From positions 372,001 to 436,000 of the forward strand of contig NZ_LPNR01000112.1 of assembly GCF_019266065.1 (NCBI RefSeq): a stretch of DNA of 64,000 nucleotides, given 5' to 3'. The DNA is from Nocardia sp. MH4. Its GTDB lineage: Bacteria > Actinomycetota > Actinomycetes > Mycobacteriales > Mycobacteriaceae. The notes under the pieces are model-generated. The model made no database searches, was not told the DNA's origin, and was given only the letters and a program-made list of their open reading frames with translations. Positions within the stretch are counted from its first letter, which is position 1, and every line of letters starts with the position of its first letter. Positions 10,448 to 19,312 of the stretch are shown in pieces. A program made the position numbers and the translations under genes.

Positions 10448-11947
10448 TCAGTCCATCGTCGGGATGACGAAGGCGTTGGACTCCTTCAGCCCCGCGGGCC
10501 AGCGCTGAGTCACCGTCTTGGTCTTGGTGTAGAAGCGGATCGAGTCCGGGCCGTGCTGGTTGAGATCGCCGAAGCCCGACCGCTTCCAGCCACCGAAGGT
10601 GTAGTAGGCGATCGGCACCGGGATCGGCACGTTGATGCCGACCATGCCGACCTGCACGCGCGCGGCGAAGTCGCGGGCGGTGTCGCCGTCGCGGGTGAAG
10701 ATGGCCACGCCGTTGCCGTACTCGTGCTCGTTGGCCAGGCGCAGACCCTCCTCGTAGTCCTCGGCGCGGACCACGGTCACCACGGGACCGAAGATCTCCT
10801 CCCGGTAGATCCGCATGTCGGCGGTGACCCTGTCGAACAGGCTCGCGCCGACGAAGTAGCCGTCCTCGGCGCCTTCGACGACCAGGCCGCGGCCGTCGAC
10901 GACCAGCTCGGCGCCCTCGTCGACACCGATCTGGACGTAATTGTTCACCCGGTCCACGCCGTCGCGCCCCACCAGCGGGCCGAAGTCGGCGCCCGGGTCG
11001 TCGGAGCGGCCGACGTTGAGCTTGTGCACCCGCTCGGTCAGCTTCGCGACCAGCCGATCGGCGGTCTCCTCCCCCACCGGCACGGCCACCGAGATCGCCA
11101 TGCAGCGCTCGCCCGCCGAGCCGTAACCCGCGCCGATCAGCTGGTCGGCGACATCGTCGAGGTCGGCGTCGGGCATGACGATCGCGTGGTTCTTGGCGCC
11201 GCCGAAGCACTGGGCACGCTTGCCGTTGGCGGTCGCGGTCTCGTAGATGTACTGCGCGATCGGGGTCGAGCCGACGAAGCCGACGGCCTTGATCCGCGGA
11301 TCGTGCAGGATCGTGTCGACGGCTTCCTTGCCGCCGTTGACCACGTTGAACACCCCCGGCGGCAGACCCGCCTCGAGGAACAGCTCGGCCAGGCGCAGCG
11401 GCACCGACGGGTCGCGCTCGGAGGGCTTGAGCACGAAGGCGTTGCCACAGGCCAGCGCCGGACCGGCCTTCCACAGCGGAATCATGGCCGGGAAGTTGAA
11501 CGGGGTGATGCCGGCGACGACGCCGAGCGGCTGCCGCATCGAGTACACGTCGATGCCGGTGCCCGCGCTCTCGGTGTACTCACCCTTGAGCAGGTGCGGG
11601 ATGCCGACGGCGAACTCGATGACCTCGAGGCCACGCTGGATGTCGCCCTTGGCGTCGGCGATGGTCTTGCCGTGCTCGGACGACAGCAGGGCCGCCAGGC
11701 TGTCGATCTCGTCGTTGACCAGGGTCAGGAACTTCATCAGCACCCTGGCGCGCTTCTGCGGGTTGAACGCCGCCCACCCGGGCTGCGCGGCGGCCGCGTT
11801 GGCGATCACCGCCTCGACCTCGGCGGTGTTCGCCAGCGGAACCGTGGCCTGCACTTGCCCGGTGTTCGGATCGAACACCTCACCGAACGCGCCCGAGGCG
11901 CCCTTGACGTGCTGTCCGTCGATGAAGTGGGTGAGTTCGCGAACCAT
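10448..11947 (-). CDS. mmsA: CoA-acylating methylmalonate-semialdehyde dehydrogenase
   Basis: The 499-aa aldehyde-dehydrogenase-fold enzyme converts methylmalonate semialdehyde to propionyl-CoA, CO2 and NADH. The catalytic cysteine is in GSAGERCMAIS near residue 283. The usual general-base motif (ELGGK) is replaced by GGAKNHAIVMPD, which is diagnostic of this CoA-dependent subgroup. The frame is open upstream, but the ATG at 11947 has an AAGGA ribosome binding site 5 nt before it and gives the family's N-terminus. This is the first gene of the minus-strand block. Confidence 0.93.
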   Translation of the reverse strand: MVRELTHFIDGQHVKGASGAFGEVFDPNTGQVQATVPLANTAEVEAVIANAAAAQPGWAAFNPQKRARVLMKFLTLVNDEIDSLAALLSSEHGKTIADAKGDIQRGLEVIEFAVGIPHLLKGEYTESAGTGIDVYSMRQPLGVVAGITPFNFPAMIPLWKAGPALACGNAFVLKPSERDPSVPLRLAELFLEAGLPPGVFNVVNGGKEAVDTILHDPRIKAVGFVGSTPIAQYIYETATANGKRAQCFGGAKNHAIVMPDADLDDVADQLIGAGYGSAGERCMAISVAVPVGEETADRLVAKLTERVHKLNVGRSDDPGADFGPLVGRDGVDRVNNYVQIGVDEGAELVVDGRGLVVEGAEDGYFVGASLFDRVTADMRIYREEIFGPVVTVVRAEDYEEGLRLANEHEYGNGVAIFTRDGDTARDFAARVQVGMVGINVPIPVPIAYYTFGGWKRSGFGDLNQHGPDSIRFYTKTKTVTQRWPAGLKESNAFVIPTMD

Positions 11948-11996
11948 GCCAGTCCTTGTCGTGGGTCGGTGCGCCGGGGCGCAGGTGAAAGGAGCT

Positions 11997-12084
11997 CCAA
12001 TAGTTGGATGTCCAATCAATTGATACCATGGCAGCACTATTGGCGGTTTGTCAACATCTGATCGTTCTATTGACAGAACGCCAA
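11997..12084. promoter_or_regulatory. Divergent control region with two palindrome groups
   Basis: The gap between mmsA and the divergent acyl-CoA dehydrogenase gene is much more AT-rich than its surroundings. At 11997-12024 overlapping palindromes occur: CCAA-TAG-TTGG, TTGGA-TG-TCCAA and the perfect ATCAATTGAT. At 12040-12084 two 15-bp arms match as an inverted repeat at 13 of 15 positions, separated by 15 bp. Inside it is a perfect 6-bp inverted repeat at 12063-12080 (CGTTCT / AGAACG). The repeat also places TTGACA-like words facing both genes. Likely role: shared operator and divergent promoters; the regulator is unknown. Confidence 0.65.
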
Positions 12085-12134
12085 CAACTGCTCACTCTGG
12101 TGCGCAGCCCATCGACATCAGGGAGAGGAACCCG

Positions 12135-13292
12135 ATGACCACCGCCGAAACCGACCGCGGCACCGACGCCGAGTCGGAGCTGCAAGGCCTGTCCGAACTG
12201 GCCCGCACCTTCTTCGCGAACACCGTCGCGCCGCATCGTGAGGAGTTCGCCGCGCAGGGCTTCCCGAGCCGGGAGGTCTACCGGCAGGCCGGCGAACTCG
12301 GGCTGCTGTGCATGTCGATTCCCGAGGAATACGGCGGCGGCGGTGGCACTTTCGCCCACGAGGCCGTGCTGTTCACCGAGCAGGTCAGGGGCGGCGATTC
12401 CGCCATGCAGCTCGGCGTGCACACCGGCATCGTGCCGCACTACATCCTCGCCTACGCCTCGGAGGAGAACAAGAAGCGCTGGCTGCCCAAGCTCGCCTCC
12501 GGCGAGTGGATCGGCGCCATCGCCATGACCGAGCCCGGCACCGGCTCCGACCTGCAGAACATCGCCACCAAGGCGGTCAAGGACGGCGACGACTACGTCA
12601 TCACCGGCGCCAAGACGTTCATCTCCAACGGCCGCAACTGCGACCTGCTGATCATCGCCGTCAAGACCGACCCGACCCAGGGCGCCAAGGGCGTGTCCCT
12701 GGTGGTCGCCGAGGTCGCCGACGATACCCCCGGCTTCGAGCGCGGCAGGCTGCTCAAGAAGATCGGCCAGAAGGGCCAGGACACCACCGAGCTGTTCTTC
12801 GACGGGCTGCGCGTGCCGCAGGCCAACCTGCTCGGCGCCGAGGGCGAGGGCTTCATCCAGCTCATGCAGCAGTTGCCCCAGGAGCGGCTGATCTGCGGCG
12901 TCGCGGCCGCCGCGGCGATCGAGGCCGCCGTCGCCGAGACGCTGGCCTATGTCAAGCAGCGCAACGCTTTCGGCAAGCCGCTGTTCGCCATGCAGAACAC
13001 CCGCTTCGAGCTGGCCGAGTGCGCGACGATCGCCGAGGTGGTGCGCACCTTCGTCGACGCCGCGGTCGAGAAGCACTTGCGCGGCGCGCTGGACGTCAAG
13101 ACCGCCGCGATGGTCAAGTACTGGACCACCGATCAGCAAACCCAGGTGATCGACCGTTGCGTCCAGCTCCACGGTGGCTACGGCTACATGGAGGAGTACC
13201 CGATCGCCCGGATGTGGGCCGACGGCCGCATCTCGCGCATCTACGCCGGCGCCAACGAGGTCATGAAAGACCTCATCGCCCGCTTCCTCTGA
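12135..13292 (+). CDS. Acyl-CoA dehydrogenase, long-chain/isovaleryl-like class
   Basis: A 385-aa FAD-dependent dehydrogenase. TEPGTGSDLQNI is the flavin loop and LHGGYGYMEEYPIARM the C-terminal signature. The C-terminal position that carries the catalytic glutamate in short-chain enzymes reads IYAGANEVMK, with Ala-Gly instead. The glutamate near residue 250 in QLPQERLICG fits the alternative base used by long-chain and isovaleryl-CoA dehydrogenases. The ATG at 12135 has an AGAGGA ribosome binding site. It is divergent from mmsA and probably shares its regulator. The substrate is not certain. Confidence 0.88.
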   Translation: MTTAETDRGTDAESELQGLSELARTFFANTVAPHREEFAAQGFPSREVYRQAGELGLLCMSIPEEYGGGGGTFAHEAVLFTEQVRGGDSAMQLGVHTGIVPHYILAYASEENKKRWLPKLASGEWIGAIAMTEPGTGSDLQNIATKAVKDGDDYVITGAKTFISNGRNCDLLIIAVKTDPTQGAKGVSLVVAEVADDTPGFERGRLLKKIGQKGQDTTELFFDGLRVPQANLLGAEGEGFIQLMQQLPQERLICGVAAAAAIEAAVAETLAYVKQRNAFGKPLFAMQNTRFELAECATIAEVVRTFVDAAVEKHLRGALDVKTAAMVKYWTTDQQTQVIDRCVQLHGGYGYMEEYPIARMWADGRISRIYAGANEVMKDLIARFL

Positions 13293-13309
13293 CACCCGGA
13301 GCTGATCGA

Positions 13310-13340
13310 GCCCGTGACACCGACCGGCGGCGTCACGGGC
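13310..13340 (+). terminator. Hairpin after the acyl-CoA dehydrogenase gene
   Basis: Perfect 9-bp arms (GCCCGTGAC / GTCACGGGC) surround a 13-nt loop, 17 bp after the stop codon and before pepN. There is no U-tract. Confidence 0.55.
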
Positions 13341-13362
13341 CTCGGGCTGGCAGGATCGACGC

Positions 13363-15840
13363 GTGACTACCGCGAACCTGACCCGTTCCGAGACCGCCGC
13401 GCGATCGGCCGCGGTCACCGTCCGCGACTACCGCGTCGACCTCGACCTGTCCGGCGCCACCGACCACGCCGGGGACACCTTCGCCACCACGACCACCGTC
13501 GAGTTCGACGCGACCGTGGACGCAACCTGGCTCGACTTCCTCGGCGCCTCGGTCGAATCGGTGACGGTGAACGGGCAGGACGCAGCCGTCGACTACGACG
13601 GGGCCCGGCTCGTGATCGGCCATCTCGCCGAGACGAATACGGTCGTCGTGCGCGCCACGGGCCGGTACAGCCGCTCCGGAGAGGGCCTGCACCGATTCCT
13701 GGACCCGGCCGACGGCGCGACCTACCTCTACACCCAGTACGAGCCCGCCGACGCGCGTCGCGTGTTCGCGTGCTTCGAACAGCCGGACATGAAGGCGCCC
13801 TTCACCTTCGTGGTGACAGCGCCCGCCGGCTGGGAAGTGGTGTCGAACCGGCCGATCGCCGCGACCGAGGACGGCGAGTCCTGGCAATGGGTCGAGTTCT
13901 CCCCCACCCTGCCGATCTCCACCTACATCACCGCGATCGCGGCCGGTCCGTATCACCGCGTCGAATCCTCGTGGACGCGAAACGAACTCACGATCCCGCT
14001 CGGCGTCCTCTGCCGCGCCTCCCTGGCAGGCCACCTCGACGCCGACACGATCCTCGAGGTGACCGAGCAGGGCTTGGACTTCTTCGCCGAACACTTCGGC
14101 TACCCGTACCCCTGGGGCAAGTACGACCAGATCTTCGTGCCCGAATACAACCTCGGCGCCATGGAGAACCCCGGCCTGGTCACCTTCACCGAGGCCTACG
14201 TCTTCCGCGGCGCGGCCACCGCCGCCCAGTACGAGGGCCGGGCCAACACGATCCTGCATGAGATGGCGCACATGTGGTTCGGCGATCTCGTGACGATGGT
14301 GTGGTGGGACGACCTGTGGCTCAAGGAGTCCTTCGCCGACTACATGGGCGCGCTCGCCAGTGCCGAGGCCACCGAGTGGACCGACGCCTGGGTGGCCTTC
14401 GCCAATCGCCGGAAAGCGTGGGCGTATTCGCAGGACCAGCTCCCGACGACGCACCCGATCGTCGCCGATATCGGCGACCTCGAGGCCGCCAAACTCAACT
14501 TCGACGGCATCACCTACGCCAAGGGCGCCAGCGTACTCAAGCAGCTGGTCGCCTATGTCGGCCGCGAGGAGTTCTTCACCGGCGTGCGCCGGTACTTCCG
14601 CACGCACGCGTTCGGCAATACGACGTTGGCCGAGCTGCTGACCGAACTGTCCGCGGATTCGGGTCGCGATCTGGCCGGCTGGGCCCGGGCCTGGCTGCAG
14701 ACGACCGGGATGTCGACGCTGACGCTCGACGGCGGCGAGATCGTGCAGACCGACCCGCGTCCGCATCGGCTCGCCGTCGGACTCTACGACTTCGACGTCG
14801 CCGGCGATCTGGTGCGCCGCGATCGGGTGGAGCTCGACATCGTCGCCGACCGGACGCCGCTCACCCTCGATCCCGCGCCGCTGCGCCTGCTCAACGACGG
14901 CGATCTCACCTACGCCAAGGTCCGTCTCGACGCCGAATCGCTGGCCACCGTGGAACGGTCACTGGACCGGGTCATCGACCCGCTGGCCCGCGGATTGATC
15001 TGGTCGGCACTGTGGAACGCCGCGCGCGACGGCGAGCTCGAGGTCGAGCGGTATCTGCGGATGGCCCGCGATTTCGCGCCCGCCGAGTCGAACACCGCAC
15101 TGCTCGCCGCGGTGCTGGCGAACGCGTCCTTCGCCATCGGCCACTACCTGCCCGCGGCGGACCGCGACCGATGGCGCGGTGACTGGCTCGAATCCTGCTG
15201 GGCCACCCTGCATTCGGCGGCACCGGGTTCCGGTGACCAGCTGGCCTGGGCGCGGGCCACCGCCACCGCCGCCACCGTCGACGGGCGCCGTGCCGCCGAC
15301 ATCCGGGGCATCCTCCTCGGGGCGACGCCCGCACCGGACGGTCTGGCCCTCGATCCCGACCTGCGCTGGCTGCTGTGGACCGCACTCGCCACCACGGGCG
15401 ACGCCACCGAGGCCGACCTGGACACCGAACTCGCGAGCGACGGCACCGCCTCGGGCCGGACCGCGCACCGCCGGGCCCTGGCCGCCCGCCCGGAACCGGA
15501 GGTGAAGGCCGCCGACTGGGCCGCGGCGCTCGGCGACACCACGCTGACCAACGATCACCTCGACGCCGTCATCGACGGGTTCCGCGCGGGGCAGCGCCGT
15601 GATCTCATCGCCCGCTACGACGCCGAGTACTTCGCGGTGCTGCGGGAGGTCTGGGAGCAGCGCAGCATCGAGATCGCTCGGCGCATCGTCCTCGGCCTGT
15701 TCCCCGCCACCGACTCTCTCGACCAGGTCGACGCCTGGCTGGCCGCGAACGCCGACGCGCCGGGTGCGTTGCGCCGTTTGGTGGTCGAACAACGCGACCA
15801 TCTCGCGCGCGATCTGCGAGTGCGCGCGGGCGGCCGGTAA
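13363..15840 (+). CDS. pepN: Aminopeptidase N (M1 family metallopeptidase)
   Basis: The 825-aa cytosolic enzyme removes N-terminal amino acids from peptides. The exopeptidase motif is NLGAMENPG near residue 263. The zinc site is HEMAHMWFGD, with ligands H299, H303 and the downstream E322 in LWLKESFADY. The size and the long helical C-terminal domain (ERAP1-like) match actinobacterial PepN. Translation starts at a GTG preceded by CAGGA. No signal peptide is present. It stands alone between two hairpins. Confidence 0.95.
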   Translation: MTTANLTRSETAARSAAVTVRDYRVDLDLSGATDHAGDTFATTTTVEFDATVDATWLDFLGASVESVTVNGQDAAVDYDGARLVIGHLAETNTVVVRATGRYSRSGEGLHRFLDPADGATYLYTQYEPADARRVFACFEQPDMKAPFTFVVTAPAGWEVVSNRPIAATEDGESWQWVEFSPTLPISTYITAIAAGPYHRVESSWTRNELTIPLGVLCRASLAGHLDADTILEVTEQGLDFFAEHFGYPYPWGKYDQIFVPEYNLGAMENPGLVTFTEAYVFRGAATAAQYEGRANTILHEMAHMWFGDLVTMVWWDDLWLKESFADYMGALASAEATEWTDAWVAFANRRKAWAYSQDQLPTTHPIVADIGDLEAAKLNFDGITYAKGASVLKQLVAYVGREEFFTGVRRYFRTHAFGNTTLAELLTELSADSGRDLAGWARAWLQTTGMSTLTLDGGEIVQTDPRPHRLAVGLYDFDVAGDLVRRDRVELDIVADRTPLTLDPAPLRLLNDGDLTYAKVRLDAESLATVERSLDRVIDPLARGLIWSALWNAARDGELEVERYLRMARDFAPAESNTALLAAVLANASFAIGHYLPAADRDRWRGDWLESCWATLHSAAPGSGDQLAWARATATAATVDGRRAADIRGILLGATPAPDGLALDPDLRWLLWTALATTGDATEADLDTELASDGTASGRTAHRRALAARPEPEVKAADWAAALGDTTLTNDHLDAVIDGFRAGQRRDLIARYDAEYFAVLREVWEQRSIEIARRIVLGLFPATDSLDQVDAWLAANADAPGALRRLVVEQRDHLARDLRVRAGGR

Positions 15841-15848
15841 CTCACGGC

Positions 15849-15873
15849 CCCGACCTCGCACACCGAGGTCGGG
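15849..15873 (+). terminator. Strong hairpin after pepN
   Basis: Perfect 10-bp arms (CCCGACCTCG / CGAGGTCGGG) enclose a 5-nt loop, 8 bp after the pepN stop. It is a U-less actinobacterial-type terminator. Confidence 0.65.
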
Positions 15874-15933
15874 ACCGCCGCCGCCCGACGTACGCTGGGT
15901 GCGCGGACGGACCGACCAGCGGAGGAGACCGGC

Positions 15934-16620
15934 GTGACGACGAGTTCGGCGCCCCAGACCACGGTGGACGAGGTGCTGGCCGAGCTGGCCACCTTGGCCG
16001 ACCCGAAGATCCTCGCGGTCAACGAACGGCACGGCGACGATCATGCGGTCAACCTGACCAAGCTGCGCGCGGTGGCGAAGGCGCTCAAAACCCGGCACGA
16101 GCTAGCCGGTGACCTCTGGGCGACCGGCGACACCGCGGCCCGGCTCGTCGCGATCCTGATCAGCCGCCCCAAGGCCTACACCGCGGCCGAGCTCGACGCC
16201 ATGCTGCGCGACGCCCGCGTCCCGAAGGTGCGCGATTGGCTCGTCAACTACATCGTGAAGAAGAATCCTCACGTCGAGGAACTGCGCACCCGCTGGTTCG
16301 CGGACCCCGACCCTGTCGTCGCCGCCGCGGGCTGGGCGCTGACCAGCGACCGCGTCGCGAAAACCCCCGACGGACTCGACCTCCCGCACCTGCTCGACCT
16401 CATCGAGCAGCAGATGAAGGACGCCCCTGACCGCCTCCAGTGGGCCATGAACGAATGTCTGGCGACCATCGGCATCCACCACCCCGACCTGCGCCCCCGC
16501 GCCATCACCATCGGCGAAACCCTCCGCGTCCTCGAGGACTACCCCACCCCGCCCCACTGCACCTCCCCCTACGCCCCGATCTGGATCACCGAAATGGTCC
16601 GCCGCCGTACCCGGACCTAG
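15934..16620 (+). CDS. DNA alkylation repair (AlkD-like HEAT-repeat) protein
   Basis: The 228-aa all-helical protein resembles the AlkD/AlkC superfamily. Features are the N-terminal helix NERHGDDHAVNLTKLRAVAK, repeats with SRPKAYTAAELDAML and VRDWLVNYIVKK, and the tryptophan and aspartate residues of the HEAT repeats (W near 102, W near 122). Such proteins recognise alkylated bases and may excise them, although many homologues have no proven activity. The GTG start at 15934 has a perfect GGAGGAG ribosome binding site. It follows the pepN terminator and appears to be its own transcription unit. Confidence 0.75.
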   Translation: MTTSSAPQTTVDEVLAELATLADPKILAVNERHGDDHAVNLTKLRAVAKALKTRHELAGDLWATGDTAARLVAILISRPKAYTAAELDAMLRDARVPKVRDWLVNYIVKKNPHVEELRTRWFADPDPVVAAAGWALTSDRVAKTPDGLDLPHLLDLIEQQMKDAPDRLQWAMNECLATIGIHHPDLRPRAITIGETLRVLEDYPTPPHCTSPYAPIWITEMVRRRTRT

Positions 16621-16669
16621 TCGCGGGCAAACCCCACCAGAACTGGAATCACCCTGGTTCACTTAAGGC

Positions 16670-16849
16670 GTGATCCATCGCCACCTCAGCGCCACCCTGA
16701 TCCTCACCGCCGCCGTCGTGACCGCCCTCGGCGCCCCGGCCGCCGCCCAGACGCCCTCCTCGGGCAGCGCCACCGGCTCGAGCGACCTACTGAACTCCGT
16801 CACCTGCCTGATCCTGAAGCCCACCTGGCCCTACGCCAACTGCCCCTGA
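16670..16849 (+). CDS. Small secreted protein, 59 aa
   Basis: A short open frame begins with GTG at 16670. Residues 1-27 form a typical signal peptide: a basic start (IHRH), a hydrophobic core (LILTAAVVTALGA) and an AAA cleavage motif. The mature part of about 32 residues is serine/threonine-rich and then carries two cysteines near the C-terminus (VTCLILK and YANCP), which could form one disulfide. Actinobacteria of this type encode many such tiny exported proteins of unknown function. Codon use is strongly GC3-biased, which supports real coding. Confidence 0.65.
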   Translation: MIHRHLSATLILTAAVVTALGAPAAAQTPSSGSATGSSDLLNSVTCLILKPTWPYANCP

Positions 16850-16871
16850 TCGTCGCAACCCGCCGGTCACC

Positions 16872-17498
16872 TCACCCGGCGGAGTCCCGGCCTGTCACGC
16901 CGAGACGAATGATCAAGCGGGACAGCCAGTCCCGGGCGGCGGGCTGGTCGTTGTCGAGCAGGAGCTGGACGGTGACGCCGTCGTAGGCGGCGACGACCGA
17001 GTGGGCGAGTTCGGCGATCGAGCCGAGTTCCGGGGGCACGGTGAATCCGCTCGCGGCGAGTTTGTCGGCGATGGCCGCGCGCAGCTGGGCGCGGTGGGTG
17101 ATCAGCCGGGCGGCGATCTCAGGACGGCGGGCGGCGTGCGTGAGGAAATCGGTCTTCACCAGGAGCCAGTCGCGGTCGAGGAGCAGGGTGGCCGCGAGGC
17201 GGTCGACGAACCCGCGCACGTCGGCGGGATCGTCGACCGCGGCCAGCGCGGCGCGCACCTGCTCGGTGATCAAGGTGGCGCGCTGGTCGTAGAGGACGAA
17301 GAACAGCTCCTCGAGGCTGTCGAACTGGGAGTAGAACGCACCCCGGGTGTATCCCGCCGCACCGCACACGTCCTCGATGCGGACCAGCCCGAAACCCTTC
17401 TCGGCGAACACGGCGAATGCGGCCTCGAGCAGGCGCGCTCTGGTCTCGGCCCGGCGCCGGGTCACGCGGGGTGGCTTGGCCGTCTCGGTCGTGTTCAC
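16872..17498 (-). CDS. TetR family regulator, divergent from the FAD-dehydrogenase
   Basis: A 208-aa protein with an N-terminal HTH (about residues 15-62), including IEDVCGAAGYTRGAFYSQF, and a TetR ligand domain. The open frame extends antisense through the next gene, but homology begins at the GTG at 17498 (NTTETAKPP). It faces the flavoprotein gene across an 84-bp gap that holds a clean palindrome, the standard layout of a local TetR repressor. The ligand is unknown. Confidence 0.85.
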   Translation of the reverse strand: MNTTETAKPPRVTRRRAETRARLLEAAFAVFAEKGFGLVRIEDVCGAAGYTRGAFYSQFDSLEELFFVLYDQRATLITEQVRAALAAVDDPADVRGFVDRLAATLLLDRDWLLVKTDFLTHAARRPEIAARLITHRAQLRAAIADKLAASGFTVPPELGSIAELAHSVVAAYDGVTVQLLLDNDQPAARDWLSRLIIRLGVTGRDSAG

Positions 17499-17519
17499 GG
17501 ATTGACGATACCTCTCATC

Positions 17520-17543
17520 ATCCGATGCATTAGCGTATCGGAT
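17520..17543. promoter_or_regulatory. Candidate TetR operator
   Basis: Perfect 7-bp arms (ATCCGAT / ATCGGAT) flank a 10-bp centre in the gap between the divergent TetR and FAD-dehydrogenase genes. The 24-bp span and position suit a TetR dimer site that would control both promoters. Confidence 0.65.
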
Positions 17544-17582
17544 ACAGCAGTGAAGCTTTTGCGGAGAGTGGAGGTAGTCCGG

Positions 17583-19250
17583 ATGGATGCCGATGTCATC
17601 GTGGTCGGTGCGGGCCTGGCCGGTCTGGTCGCGACCCACGAGCTGACGCGCCGGGGCAAGCGCGTCCTGGTGGTCGACCAGGAGAACGCGGCCAACCTCG
17701 GCGGGCAGGCATTCTGGTCCTTCGGCGGGATCTTCCTGGTCGACAGTCCCGAGCAGCGCCGATTGGGCATCCGGGACTCGCTGGAGCTGGCCTGGAACGA
17801 CTGGTCCGGCAGCGCCGGATTCGACCGGCTCGACGACGAGGACAGCTGGGCCGCCCGCTGGGCCCGCGCCTACGTCGAGTTCGCCGCGGGCGAGAAGCGT
17901 TCGTACCTCACCGATCTCGGTATCGGATTCGTGCCGTCGGTCGGCTGGGCCGAGCGCGGCGATCTGCGCGCCGACGGCCACGGCAACTCGGTCCCCCGCT
18001 TCCACGTGGCCTGGGGCACCGGTACCGGCGTGGTCGGGCCGTTCACCGAGTCCGCGCTGCGCGCCGCGGACCAGGGACTGGTGACCTTCCGGCATCGGCA
18101 CCGCGTCGACGATCTGGTGTGCACCGACGGCGCGGTCACCGGCGTGCGCGGGGCGATCCTGGCCGACGACGACGCCGACCGCGGCGCACCGTCCAACCGC
18201 GACGTGATCGGCGAGTTCGAATTCCGCGCCGCCGCGGTCGTGCTCGCCACGGGCGGCATCGGCGGCAACCACGAGACCGTCCGGCGACACTGGCCCACGC
18301 GCCTCGGCGCGCCGCCGGCGACCATGATCACGGGCGTGCCCGCCTATGTCGACGGGCGCATGCTGGACATCGCCGCCGACGCCGGTGTCCGGCTGGTCAA
18401 CCGGGATCGCATGTGGCACTACACCGAAGGCATCCGCAACTGGAACCCGGTCTGGCCCGAGCACGCGATCCGGATCCTGCCCGGTCCGTCGTCGTTGTGG
18501 TTCGACGCGCTGGGCCGGCGCCTGCCCGCTCCCTACCTGCCCGGCTACGACACCCTGGGCACGCTGCGCTACCTGCGCACCACCCCCGACCTGGCCGCGC
18601 ACGACCATTCCTGGTTCGTCACCACGCAGCGGATCGTCGCCAAGGAGTTCGCGCTGTCGGGGTCGGAGCAGAATCCCGACATCACCGCGAAGAACCGGGT
18701 CGGCATGATCCGGGAGCGCGTCTTCAGCAAGGGTGCGCCCGCGCCGGTGGAGGCGTTCAAGGAGCACGGCGCGGACTGGGTGGTCGCCGACACTCTCGAC
18801 GAGCTGGTCGCGAAGATGAACACGCTCACCGCGCAGCCCCTGCTCGACCCGAACCGACTCCGGGAGCAGATCGTCGCCCGGGATCTGCAGGTCGACAACG
18901 CCTTCAGCAAAGACGCCCAGATCCAAGGCATCCACAACTCGCGCCGCTACCTCGGCGACCGGATCACCCGCACCACCGCACCGCACCGCATCCTCGATCC
19001 GGCGGCCGGGCCGCTGATCGGCGTGAAACTCCATGTCCTGACGCGCAAGTCGCTCGGCGGCATCCAGACCGACCTCCACTCGCGGGCACTCGGCGCCGAC
19101 GGCACCCCGATCCCCGGCCTGTTCGCGGCGGGTGAGGCCGCGGGCTTCGGCGGTGGCGGCGTGCACGGCTACAACGCCCTCGAGGGCACCTTCCTCGGCG
19201 GGTGCATCTTCTCCGGGCGGTCGGCGGGCCGGGCGGCCGCCGACGCCTGA
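17583..19250 (+). CDS. FAD-binding dehydrogenase (KstD/fumarate-reductase-like flavoprotein)
   Basis: This 555-aa protein starts with the dinucleotide motif VIVVGAGLAGLVATHELTRR (about residues 5-24). The FAD-binding segment GGQAFWSFGGIFLVD follows, and the C-terminal motif GGGGVHGYNALEGTFLGG is typical of the FAD_binding_2 family. It resembles the mycobacterial 'FAD-binding dehydrogenase' group of about 560 aa; the physiological substrate is unknown, and steroid-like ketones are a possibility rather than a conclusion. The ATG at 17583 has a GGAGG ribosome binding site, and the reading frame upstream is antisense to the TetR gene. A perfect terminator follows. Confidence 0.85.
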   Translation: MDADVIVVGAGLAGLVATHELTRRGKRVLVVDQENAANLGGQAFWSFGGIFLVDSPEQRRLGIRDSLELAWNDWSGSAGFDRLDDEDSWAARWARAYVEFAAGEKRSYLTDLGIGFVPSVGWAERGDLRADGHGNSVPRFHVAWGTGTGVVGPFTESALRAADQGLVTFRHRHRVDDLVCTDGAVTGVRGAILADDDADRGAPSNRDVIGEFEFRAAAVVLATGGIGGNHETVRRHWPTRLGAPPATMITGVPAYVDGRMLDIAADAGVRLVNRDRMWHYTEGIRNWNPVWPEHAIRILPGPSSLWFDALGRRLPAPYLPGYDTLGTLRYLRTTPDLAAHDHSWFVTTQRIVAKEFALSGSEQNPDITAKNRVGMIRERVFSKGAPAPVEAFKEHGADWVVADTLDELVAKMNTLTAQPLLDPNRLREQIVARDLQVDNAFSKDAQIQGIHNSRRYLGDRITRTTAPHRILDPAAGPLIGVKLHVLTRKSLGGIQTDLHSRALGADGTPIPGLFAAGEAAGFGGGGVHGYNALEGTFLGGCIFSGRSAGRAAADA

Positions 19251-19260
19251 CAGCGAAACA

Positions 19261-19295
19261 GGCACGGCGCCTCCGAATTCCGGAGGCGCCGTGCC
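19261..19295. terminator. Perfect 15-bp stem, bidirectional terminator
   Basis: Arms GGCACGGCGCCTCCG and CGGAGGCGCCGTGCC pair without a mismatch around the loop AATTC. It sits 10 bp after the flavoprotein stop and 17 bp before the stop of the convergent membrane gene, so it can serve both. Confidence 0.85.
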
Positions 19296-19312
19296 GCTAC
19301 CGCGTCGGCCGA

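Noticed and set aside
9371-12061. Long plus-strand open frame (896 codons) opposite the valine operon, and a similar one at 3452-5527
   Set aside because: High-GC third-position bias keeps antisense frames open. The minus-strand proteins have intact catalytic motifs, while these frames have shadow composition and no family match.
12070-12098. TTGACA as a -35 box for the plus-strand acyl-CoA dehydrogenase gene
   Set aside because: At 17-bp spacing the next hexamer is CACTCT, a poor -10. The word is more simply part of the inverted repeat.
16872-19265. Minus-strand open frame of 797 codons covering both the TetR gene and the opposite strand of the flavoprotein gene
   Set aside because: Only the last 208 codons match a protein family. 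The rest is antisense to a clear FAD enzyme, so the TetR start is set at 17498.
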